Shown one piece after another: positions 50,455 through 57,017 of a DNA stretch of 64,000 bases. Numbering within the stretch: position 1 is the stretch's first letter; each line of letters starts with the position of its first letter. This stretch comes from JAOTVV01 sp041602035. Lineage in GTDB: Bacteria; Gemmatimonadota; Gemmatimonadetes; Gemmatimonadales; GWC2-71-9. The translations under genes were made by a program, and so were the position numbers. Under the pieces are notes generated by a model, which saw only the letters and a program-made list of their open reading frames with translations, had not been told where the DNA came from and made no database searches. The stretch is from contig JBFIHA010000005.1 in NCBI GenBank assembly GCA_041602035.1, forward strand, positions 1 through 64,000, given 5' to 3'.

Positions 50455-51068
50455 CCGGTGCCCACTTCTCGATAGACATAGGGATCACCCGCAGCGACCG
50501 GCGCAAATAGCAATCCGCCGCCGGTCGTGGCGAACCACCCCGTCACGAGCACATTCGAGACCTCCGGCTCCGGCATCTCGAATACGGCCGCAAGCCACCG
50601 ACGTACGTGGCGCAGCTCTGGAGCACGGCGCGAAAGTAGGGACAGCACCCCACCCACGCCTTGGGTGGCCCTGAGGAAGTGAGCGACGGCGTGCACGCGC
50701 TGAGCGAAATCATAGGCCCGAACGCCCGGCTCGTCGTACAACAGCGATCCCTCGTAGGGATCGGCGGGTGGTGCATCCATGCGCGGCCCGAGGTACACGA
50801 ACCGGCGGCGGGTTCCTTCACGGCGCTCCACAACCGCCGCGGCGTACTCACCCCCAAGGCGGGCGGCGTGGATCAAGTCCGTGTCGTGCAGAATCCCGAC
50901 CGTGAGCGTCCACTCCAGTGCCGCGAGGGCGTTGTGCAGCGGGCATCCCATATCCTCGTCGTACGCCACCAACCGGGGGGCCTCGCCCGCTCGCTGGAAG
51001 AAGTGGGCGAGGGCGCTGGCCCGGTCATCCCACACCTGTGTGGATCGAGAAATCGCCGGCATCGTCAT
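50451..51068 (-). CDS. Soluble protein of unknown function
   Basis: I do not recognise this 205-residue protein. It has no signal or TM helix. It includes VWDDRASALAHFFQRAG, EDMGCPLHNALAALEWTLTVGILHD, a Tyr-rich acidic loop (ADPYEGSLLYDEPGVRAYDFAQRVHAVAHFL) and a hydrophobic end GWFATTGGGLLFAPVAAGDPYVY. The stop overlaps the start of the coiled-coil secreted protein gene, so the pair is probably a functional unit: one cytoplasmic and one exported protein. Confidence 0.6.
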   Translation of the reverse strand: MTMPAISRSTQVWDDRASALAHFFQRAGEAPRLVAYDEDMGCPLHNALAALEWTLTVGILHDTDLIHAARLGGEYAAAVVERREGTRRRFVYLGPRMDAPPADPYEGSLLYDEPGVRAYDFAQRVHAVAHFLRATQGVGGVLSLLSRRAPELRHVRRWLAAVFEMPEPEVSNVLVTGWFATTGGGLLFAPVAAGDPYVYREVGTG

Positions 51069-51196
51069 GAGCTACCCAAGATACACCTACCCCAGAGCGG
51101 GCCATAGGGGTCGCACGGACCCGTGGCACCCGCACCTGTCGAGCCGCGACGCTCCACAGTAAACTGTCCGGTGCACCCACTCGCGACGAGGGCACC

Positions 51197-51802
51197 GTGC
51201 CCAGAAAATTCTACCTCCTTGTGCTCGCCACCGGCATCCTCACGCTCGCTGGCTGGGGCGCGGCACAGACGCAATTTGACCACCCGCTGCTCCGGCGATG
51301 GGTTGGCTCTCACGGCGGCCGTCCGCTGGTGCTCGAGTTCTACGGCGATACGATGCTCGTGGTCAATGACGACCGGGTGCTGAACTTCGAGCTGGGACCC
51401 AACCGCCTACAGGCCTACGGCGACTCCACCTTCACGCTGACGTACTGGTTCGTTCGAGATCGCCTGCTCGTGCAAACCGAAGGCGGGAGCATCATCACCA
51501 TGGCGTCGCAGGGCCCCTTAGCTCGCAGCCTGTTCGGCGGCCGGTGGCGCGGCTCGAGCACCGGAGAGCCGACCCTCGAGCTGGAGATGTTCCCGGGCGG
51601 TGTGGCACGCTGGCGATCGTTTCCTGAGGGGCGATGGAGCAGTGGGGAATGGGACCGGACGGCGCGCATCATCACCTTCACCTGGCTTCCCGACTCCATC
51701 ATCTGGACAGCCCAATACGACCCCGCCGGCGCCGCTCTCCTGTTTTCAGAGACAACGGCCGCAAGCGGAGCGACCATCCTGCGGCACGCCTATCGCTGGT
51801 AG
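51197..51802 (+). CDS. Secreted beta-rich protein, unknown
   Basis: The 201-residue product starts at a GTG and has a signal peptide (MPRKFYLLVLATGILTLAGWGAAQ). The mature part is almost all beta: PLVLEFYGDTMLVVNDDRVLNFEL, STFTLTYWFVRDRLLVQTEGGSIITMAS, RWRGSSTGEPTLELEMFPGGVARWRSFPEGRWSSGEWDRTARIITFTWLPDS, a pattern like lipocalin-type small barrels (W-x-G turns). No family is assigned. Divergent from the 51068 gene. Confidence 0.65.
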   Translation: MPRKFYLLVLATGILTLAGWGAAQTQFDHPLLRRWVGSHGGRPLVLEFYGDTMLVVNDDRVLNFELGPNRLQAYGDSTFTLTYWFVRDRLLVQTEGGSIITMASQGPLARSLFGGRWRGSSTGEPTLELEMFPGGVARWRSFPEGRWSSGEWDRTARIITFTWLPDSIIWTAQYDPAGAALLFSETTAASGATILRHAYRW

Positions 51803-51844
51803 GCGGGCCCATCCATCGAGCGTTTGCGAGAGGGAACGGTGGTA

Positions 51845-52282
51845 CTAGCGACGGGTTGGCTTGTTGGCAGCCCGTTTCGCGGCTTTGGGCCGTTTCTTGG
51901 TCACCGGCTTCATCGCGGCTCCCTTGGCTCTCCCGGCACCGCGGGCCGTCTTCTTGGCCGGGCGCCCCACCGTCGGCTTGCCCTTGGCCTTTTTTCCTCC
52001 CCTGGCCTTCCCGCCGGCCGCGCGGGCTCGGGACCGCCGGGCCGGCACCGCCGCGCGGACCTCGGCCAAGAGCTGCTCACCCTCGCTGTTCGGGATCAAG
52101 CCCCGTCGCACGGCATACTGGACGAGCTCATCGACATGCTCGTGCCTGATCGGCTCGATACCGGCCCCCGCCCTGATCATCCCGACAAGCGCGTCGGCCA
52201 CGGGGCTCCGTAGCACATTGACAATGCCGGGAACTGATTCGAGTAGGGCCGAGATCTGCGACCCGCCGAGCTCGCGCTTCAT
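51845..52282 (-). CDS. Protein with histone H1-like Lys/Ala/Arg-rich tail
   Basis: The 145-residue product has an N-terminal helical part (~80 residues, SQISALLESVPGIVNVLRSPVADALVGMIRAGAG and VDELVQYAVRRGLIPNSEGEQLLAEV). The ~60-residue tail is made nearly only of Lys, Ala, Arg, Gly, Pro and Thr (RAAGGKARGGKKAKGKPTVG, PAKKTARGAGRAKGAAMKP, TKKRPKAAKRAANKPTRR). Such tails bind DNA or RNA non-specifically, as in bacterial H1-like nucleoid proteins. The head domain is not one I recognise. It may be a nucleoid or RNA-associated protein. Confidence 0.7.
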   Translation of the reverse strand: MKRELGGSQISALLESVPGIVNVLRSPVADALVGMIRAGAGIEPIRHEHVDELVQYAVRRGLIPNSEGEQLLAEVRAAVPARRSRARAAGGKARGGKKAKGKPTVGRPAKKTARGAGRAKGAAMKPVTKKRPKAAKRAANKPTRR

Positions 52283-52411
52283 GCGTGTTCCTTAGGTGAA
52301 GAGGGTGCGTCGCGCGCCAAGCTAGCGGGATGGGAGACCAGAGTCAAGCCGGCCCCGGATTGGCCGGCAGGACCCTAATCAATTGCGCACCAATGACTTG
52401 AGTGGCGCGAC

Positions 52412-52699
52412 CTAGCTGGAGGACTCCTTCACCGATCGGGCCGCGTCGCCGGGTCGCTTGGGCCGAAAGGGCTGCGGCGCGCGCCTCAGGATCCGCCACT
52501 CCGACTGGGCCAGCAACTCGGCCAAGACGGTGCGTGTACGCTGGTCAACCGGCAGCTCGAGTTCCATTTCGAGACGGTAATCGGCCCGGTCGCGGCCGCG
52601 ACCCAGCAGCGTGAACCCCGACCGCCCTGGGTGAACGGCATCGACCTCTACTTCGGCGACGCTGACGTAGTCTTGGTCGGGCTGGTCGGCAGGCGACAT
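52412..52699 (-). CDS. Small protein of unknown function
   Basis: The 95-residue product starts MSPADQPDQDYVSVAEVEVDAV and has a beta-rich core (GFTLLGRGRDRADYRLEMELELPVDQRTRTVLAELLAQSEWRILRRA) with an acidic front and basic end. No signal, no domain name. It is divergent, by 26 bp, from the zinc-ribbon gene, which suggests a shared control region. Confidence 0.5.
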   Translation of the reverse strand: MSPADQPDQDYVSVAEVEVDAVHPGRSGFTLLGRGRDRADYRLEMELELPVDQRTRTVLAELLAQSEWRILRRAPQPFRPKRPGDAARSVKESSS

Positions 52700-52725
52700 G
52701 GATCGCTCCCGGGGGGCGCTATGGT

Positions 52726-53088
52726 GTGAGTGTGCGTCTCGCAGCGCGCTCCGTCAAGAGGACCCTGTGGATTTGCGAGGCCTTCCGGGGCCGGATAGAT
52801 TTCCCGAGCCAGTTAACGCGGGGAGTGGATTTCGTGGGACGCCGAGGCATCAAGGAGTACCGAGCCGCTGAAGCACTTCAGCTCATCCTGGCCGATCGTG
52901 ACAAGGAGCCGCTGGCCTGTCCGTCCTGCGGGCACGCACGGATCGAGCGGATCCCCAAGCGCAGACTGCCCAGGAAAATGTTCCAGTCACACCGGCACGT
53001 GACCCTCAAGTGCGCCAAATGCGGGCGCTCAGCGGTCTACATCCCGCGTGACGTGACCCAACCGTCGGAGAGCCAGCTCATCAGCTAG
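52726..53088 (+). CDS. Small zinc-ribbon protein
   Basis: The product has two cysteine knuckles, CPSCGH (near residue 65) and CAKCGR (near residue 95), about 30 residues apart, forming a zinc ribbon. Between them lies a basic stretch (ARIERIPKRRLPRKMFQSHRHV), suggesting nucleic acid binding. Preceding residues GIKEYRAAEALQLILADRDKEPLA form helices. The GTG start at 52726 has no ribosome binding site and the first ~40 residues look poorly conserved in character, so the real start may be later, near GIKEYRAAE. Function unknown. Confidence 0.6.
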   Translation: MSVRLAARSVKRTLWICEAFRGRIDFPSQLTRGVDFVGRRGIKEYRAAEALQLILADRDKEPLACPSCGHARIERIPKRRLPRKMFQSHRHVTLKCAKCGRSAVYIPRDVTQPSESQLIS

Positions 53089-53122
53089 GGGCCGCCCGAA
53101 CGTCACCGGGAGCTGCCACTGA

Positions 53123-53146
53123 CCCCCCTGCCCCTGGCGGGGGGGG
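53123..53146. terminator. C/G-run hairpin between convergent genes
   Basis: A run of six C (53123-53128) can pair with part of an eight-G run (53139-53146) around a short loop, between the ends of the zinc-ribbon (53088) and Lrp-like (53159) genes. No T-tract. The eight-G run is also a spot where read errors are likely. Confidence 0.35.
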
Positions 53147-53158
53147 CGTCTCGCCTGC

Positions 53159-53599
53159 TCACGTCGAAGTCACGGTCGATCGCTCGAACGGACTCACCAG
53201 CGCCAGGTCGGCCGTTGCCTCACACCCGGCGCGCCGAAGTGCGGTCAGATGGGCCTCTACCTCCCGGATTTCGCCCACCCGAAGTTTGACCAGATAGCCA
53301 CCCCAGCCCGTCATGAGGTGGCATTCCTGCACTCCAGCCGTCTCCCGCCACTGGACGATCAGCCGCTCCACGTCCGTGGTGGAACCCGGCACCACCCGAA
53401 GGAACGCCACCAAGGCCCGACCCATCTCCGCAGGATTCACTGCCGCGTGGTACCCGGCCAGAATACCGGCTGCCTCGAGCTTCCTGACCCGTTGGAACAC
53501 CGCTGGCCCGCTGAGCCCAACCGCCTCCCCGAGTTCCTGATAGCTCAATCGGGCATCGGCCTGGAGCAGTGCGAGCAAACGTCGATCAACTCTATCCAT
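53159..53599 (-). CDS. Lrp/AsnC-family transcriptional regulator
   Basis: The 146-residue product is a standard Lrp/AsnC protein. The N-terminal winged helix is MDRVDRRLLALLQADARLSYQELGEAVGLSGPAVFQRVRKLEAAGILAGYHAAVNP. The RAM ligand domain follows: ALVAFLRVVPGSTTDVERLIVQWRETAGVQECHLMTGWGGYLVKLRV. It binds DNA as dimers to octamers and responds to an amino acid; the ligand is unknown. Upstream is an AT-rich region with inverted repeats (53605-53648), likely its own operator. The ATG lacks a purine-rich ribosome binding site. Confidence 0.92.
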   Translation of the reverse strand: MDRVDRRLLALLQADARLSYQELGEAVGLSGPAVFQRVRKLEAAGILAGYHAAVNPAEMGRALVAFLRVVPGSTTDVERLIVQWRETAGVQECHLMTGWGGYLVKLRVGEIREVEAHLTALRRAGCEATADLALVSPFERSTVTST

Positions 53600-53690
53600 T
53601 TGTTAATCAAATTCGATTAGATAACGAATAACATTTTGCATAATATTCATCTGGAGGAATAAAATATCAAGCGAATCACCAGGTGCGGAG
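53600..53690 (-). promoter_or_regulatory. AT-rich promoter/operator region of the Lrp-like gene
   Basis: This stretch is sharply AT-rich. GAATA-N13-TATTC (53626-53648) is a 23-bp interrupted palindrome with extra matching AT pairs inside, and AATC-N6-GATT (53605-53618) is a second. On the minus strand, TTGATA (53670-53665) is followed by TATTAT at 53645-53640 (19-bp spacer) or AATATT at 53647-53642 (17-bp spacer). The palindrome covers the -10, as expected if the regulator represses itself. Confidence 0.5.
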
Positions 53691-53722
53691 CACGACATCC
53701 GTGGAGTGATCGCCGAATACGA

Positions 53723-53778
53723 CGGCCCGGGTGCGAGAGCACCCGGGCCGCTGGTGGCCCCGACTGGCGCGTCGGGGC
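53723..53778 (-). terminator. Two tandem hairpins downstream of lepB
   Basis: CGGCCCGGGTGC (53723-53734) pairs perfectly with GCACCCGGGCCG (53739-53750) around a GAGA tetraloop, a very stable stem. Just beside it, GCCCCGAC (53757-53764) pairs with GTCGGGGC (53771-53778), ending directly at the lepB stop. There is no T-run, but the position after lepB fits a terminator or mRNA end-stabiliser. Confidence 0.6.
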
Positions 53779-54540
53779 TCAGTCTGGAGACAGGAAAATA
53801 CGGCTCCAGCGGATGTTTGTCAGAAACGGCAGGGGCATGAGGCCCGTCCGGTCGAAGCTGTAGTAGATGAACAGCGGCCGACCCTGCACCCGGTCTCGGC
53901 CGAGGAAGCCCCAGTACCGGCTGTCGTACGAGTTGTCACGGTTGTCGCCCATCACGAAGAACGAATCGGGCGGCACCACGATGGGCCCCCAGGACTTGAG
54001 CGTGGGCATGTACGCTTGCCGATCACGGCCACGCACCAGATAGCGCATTTGCCACTCACGCATGCGCGGATCGGCAGGATCGTAGGTGGTGGTCGATTTG
54101 ATGGCGTGCGGTTCGTCAAAACGCTGGCCATCGATGTAGAGCTCGCCACCGTCCATCGCGAGGGTGTCTCCGGGCATTCCCACGACCCGTTTGACCACAT
54201 TGATCCCTGGCTCTTCGGGCGAGTCGAAGATGACGATGTCCAGCCGGTTGGGCTCCCGAATCGCCGGCAGCCGGGTGCCGATAAGCGGGATCTCCGCACC
54301 GTACAGCGCCTTGTTGACGAAGAGGAAGTCCCCGATCTGAAGCGTGTTCTCCATACTCCCCGAGGGAATTCGGAATGCCTCGACCAGCAGGGAGCGCACA
54401 AAGAACCAGATCACCAAAGCGATCGCAATGGACTTGATCCACTCTTTCGCGGATTGAGACGCTGGCTTCTTCGCCGTCACCGGTCGTTGCGGCCGGGGTT
54501 CGTCGTTGCGTTCGGCGGTCGTACCGCCCCGTGATGCCAC
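53779..54540 (-). CDS. lepB: Signal peptidase I
   Basis: The 253-residue product has one N-terminal TM helix (about 34-53, WIKSIAIALVIWFFVRSLLVEAF) after a cytoplasmic Ser/Pro/Arg-rich lead. It carries box B PSGSM with the catalytic Ser62, the VVKRVVGMPGD box with the catalytic Lys117, and box E GDNRDNSYDSRYWGF. It cleaves signal peptides of exported proteins on the periplasmic face of the inner membrane and serves the many secreted proteins in this window. It lies 39 bp downstream of the propeller lipoprotein gene and is probably co-transcribed with it. Confidence 0.95.
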   Translation of the reverse strand: MASRGGTTAERNDEPRPQRPVTAKKPASQSAKEWIKSIAIALVIWFFVRSLLVEAFRIPSGSMENTLQIGDFLFVNKALYGAEIPLIGTRLPAIREPNRLDIVIFDSPEEPGINVVKRVVGMPGDTLAMDGGELYIDGQRFDEPHAIKSTTTYDPADPRMREWQMRYLVRGRDRQAYMPTLKSWGPIVVPPDSFFVMGDNRDNSYDSRYWGFLGRDRVQGRPLFIYYSFDRTGLMPLPFLTNIRWSRIFLSPD

Positions 54541-54579
54541 GTTCGTCCTCGCTTAGGTCCAGCGTCTATCGGGGTCCCC

Positions 54580-55677
54580 TCAGCGTTCTACCCAGTCGGC
54601 AATGAAGATGTTCGTCTCGCCCGGAACCGATCCAAACCGGTTCGAGGCAAACACGAGCTGCGTCCCGTCGGGGGAAAACATCGGGAAGCCATCGAAATCG
54701 CCGTGGTTCGTCACCCTGGTCAGGCCGGTGCCATCGAGGTTGACGAGGTACAGCTCGAAGTTCCGCTCGCGCGGGCTATGGTGGTTCGACGAGAAGATGA
54801 CGCGCCGGTTGTCCGGGAGGAAGAACGGCGCGAAGTTCGCCCCGCCCAGATCTGTCACCTGCCGTTGGTTGGAACCGTCCGCGTTCATGACCCAGATCTC
54901 CATCTGGCTCGGGCGGATCATGTTCTGCGCTAACAGCCTCTGGTAGTCGGCGATCGCGTCCGGCGTATCGGGGTGCGATGCCCGGTAGACGATCATGGTG
55001 CCGTCATGTGAGAAGAACGGCCCGCCATCGTACCCCACCGAATGGGTCAGGCGCCGCACGTCGGACCCATCGACGTTCATCGTGTAGATCTCGAGATCGC
55101 CGTCCCTCGTGGACGTGAAGACGATCCGGGTGCCGTCGGGCGACAGCGTCGCTTCGGCGTCATAGCCAGGCGTGCCGAAAATCTTCTGGAGATCGCTGCC
55201 ATCCGGCGCAGACGTGTACACGTCGAAATCGTACAGTCCCCACACGTAGCCCTGGCTCATGTCCGGGGCCGCCGGGCAAGCCTCGCCTCCGTGAAATGTG
55301 CTCGAATAGATGATCCGCTGGCCACCGTCGTAGAAGTACCCGCAGGTGGTCCGGCCGAGCCCGTTGGACACCCGACGCATCCCAGAGCCGTCGGTGTTCA
55401 TGACGTACTGCTGATCGCACCCACCCTCTCCGTCGGTGCGCTGGAAGATGAGCCTGGTGCCGTCCGGCGCGAAGTAGGCCTCGGCGTTTTGACCGCCGAA
55501 GGTCAGCTGTCGGAGATTGGTGAAGTACGGCTCGTCAGCTTCGGGCGATCGAGTGACGGCGGGACCGGACTCGGCTTGCGGCGTGCGTTCGGCACAGCCG
55601 TTCAGGACGAGGAGCGCCGTCGCGGCCCACGCCAGATGGCGGATGCGTCCTCGTGCAGGGCAATGAGTGATATACAT
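54580..55677 (-). CDS. TolB/PD40-type beta-propeller lipoprotein
   Basis: The product (365 residues) has a leader (HLAWAATALLVLNGC) ending in a lipobox near residue 28, then PD40 blades: YFAPDGTRLIFQRTDG, FYDGGQRIIYSS, TLSPDGTRIVFTSTRDGDLEIYTMNVDGSDVRRLTH, FFSHDGTMIVYRAS and MFSPDGTQLVFASNRFG. The (I/V)(Y/W)xMNxDGSxxRxxT linker is the family's hallmark. A cysteine set (GGCDQQ, TTCGYF, GGEACPAA) may form disulphides. The upstream frame to 56244 is antisense to the barrel gene and is left out. Its place before lepB suggests an envelope or secretion role. Confidence 0.85.
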   Translation of the reverse strand: MYITHCPARGRIRHLAWAATALLVLNGCAERTPQAESGPAVTRSPEADEPYFTNLRQLTFGGQNAEAYFAPDGTRLIFQRTDGEGGCDQQYVMNTDGSGMRRVSNGLGRTTCGYFYDGGQRIIYSSTFHGGEACPAAPDMSQGYVWGLYDFDVYTSAPDGSDLQKIFGTPGYDAEATLSPDGTRIVFTSTRDGDLEIYTMNVDGSDVRRLTHSVGYDGGPFFSHDGTMIVYRASHPDTPDAIADYQRLLAQNMIRPSQMEIWVMNADGSNQRQVTDLGGANFAPFFLPDNRRVIFSSNHHSPRERNFELYLVNLDGTGLTRVTNHGDFDGFPMFSPDGTQLVFASNRFGSVPGETNIFIADWVER

Positions 55678-55687
55678 CCTGAAAATA

Positions 55688-55716
55688 TAACCACCCCGAG
55701 AACATCCTCGGGGTGG
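55688..55716 (-). terminator. Rho-independent terminator of the outer-membrane barrel gene
   Basis: CCACCCCGAG (55691-55700) pairs perfectly with CTCGGGGTGG (55707-55716) around a 6-base loop. On the minus strand a TTATATTTT tract follows the stem. It lies 27 bp after the stop of the barrel gene (55743). Confidence 0.85.
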
Positions 55717-55742
55717 CATAACTACGACACGACGGGAGTGGC

Positions 55743-57017
55743 TTAGAAGAACACCCCCAGTTCGAAGCGCCCTGCCAGGCCCTTGGCGTCCTCGAACAAC
55801 CCCCCGAACGACCCTCCCATCACCTGGAACAGGAGGTTCCCGGTCTCCACCCCGATGCCCGCTGTGTATCCGATGCCGGTGCTCCCACCGAGCACGAGAC
55901 CGAGTCGCAGCGGGACGACCCGCGTGAGGCGCCACGTCGACCACAGGTCGACGGCCAACGGGATCTCGAACTCTCCTCCGAGTGGAACGGTGGCGCTGAT
56001 ATCGAGCTGGAGAATCCGGTTTGCCCAAGCTCCACCCGAGAAGCGCACGAAACGCGGCAGGGTGACGGAGACCCCGTCCACGGTGTCTTGCACGGCGAAG
56101 TCGACTGCATCCACCGAGTCCGCGATCTCCTGGATATCCGTCGAGTTGACGTTGAACGTCAGACGGCGGCGCTCGACTTGATCGACCGTCACCTTCCCGA
56201 GGTTGCCGACCAGGCCTTCGAAGTACACACCTGACGTCGGCCACGCGAGCCGGAGCAGGAAGTCCGCAGCGATGCCAGACCCGCGGCCCGCAAACTGCAC
56301 GCTGGGGGTGTGGGCCGCCTGAATATCGACGTTGGCGCTCACTTGTTGCCCGCTCACGAGCACCTGCGCGTCCGCGAGGAGGGAGCGTTCCTCCGCGTAC
56401 GCGATGGGCAGGAGATACCGGCCACCCATCCCGATGCTCAGGTGCGCGCCGTCGGCCGATCCGAGCGGGCCGAGATGCACCATGGCGTGGGCACCGATCT
56501 CCTGCGTGGCGAGGCCCCCGGCCTTGGTGTCGCCGACCGAAAACTGTTGCTGTGCGGCGTTGCCCTCGAGCAGGAGCGAAACGACCTCACGATCGACCAC
56601 GAATGATCCGTATCCGCGGCCCTGATACGTGAGGCCGAGGCTCAGGCGGCGCCCCAGTGGCCCCCCCAGATAGATCCCAGCCTCGGCCTGGGCATCGAGC
56701 AGCGCGTCCTTCCCCAACGGGATCAGGCCGATCGCATTGAGGATGTCGCTGATCAGCAGCGAATCCTGGTTCTCGAGAAAGATCAGCGCGCGGATGTCGG
56801 CTGCCGAGAGCGCGTTGTTGCTGCCGAACGCCCCCGCGGTGAACACGAAGCCCCAGCGCGGGTTCATGGTGTGGCGGAACGGATCAACCCGGAGTTGTGG
56901 CGTTCGTCGATAGGCTCGGTCCACCCGGGCTGCCTGCGAGTTCTCGGGTACGGTCTGCGCCCGGGCCGGTGCGACCACGAGTGCGCCCGTCAGCAGGAGC
57001 AGCAGCAGGCGTCTCAT
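55743..57017 (-). CDS. Outer-membrane beta-barrel protein, DUF5723-like
   Basis: The 424-residue product has a Sec signal (RLLLLLLTGALVVAPARAQ). The long beta-rich body has Gly-rich strands typical of the FadL/DUF5723 type (MNPRWGFVFTAGAFGSNNALSA, SLGLTYQGRGYGSFVVD, GSFGGLFEDAKGLAGRFELGVFF) and ends in Phe-Phe. The loop SDILNAIGLIPLGKDALLDAQAEAG resembles the DUF5723 hatch region. The role is probably transport or structure in the outer membrane. Its start overlaps the stop of the lipoprotein gene upstream by 4 bp, so the two are translationally coupled. Confidence 0.78.
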   Translation of the reverse strand: MRRLLLLLLTGALVVAPARAQTVPENSQAARVDRAYRRTPQLRVDPFRHTMNPRWGFVFTAGAFGSNNALSAADIRALIFLENQDSLLISDILNAIGLIPLGKDALLDAQAEAGIYLGGPLGRRLSLGLTYQGRGYGSFVVDREVVSLLLEGNAAQQQFSVGDTKAGGLATQEIGAHAMVHLGPLGSADGAHLSIGMGGRYLLPIAYAEERSLLADAQVLVSGQQVSANVDIQAAHTPSVQFAGRGSGIAADFLLRLAWPTSGVYFEGLVGNLGKVTVDQVERRRLTFNVNSTDIQEIADSVDAVDFAVQDTVDGVSVTLPRFVRFSGGAWANRILQLDISATVPLGGEFEIPLAVDLWSTWRLTRVVPLRLGLVLGGSTGIGYTAGIGVETGNLLFQVMGGSFGGLFEDAKGLAGRFELGVFF

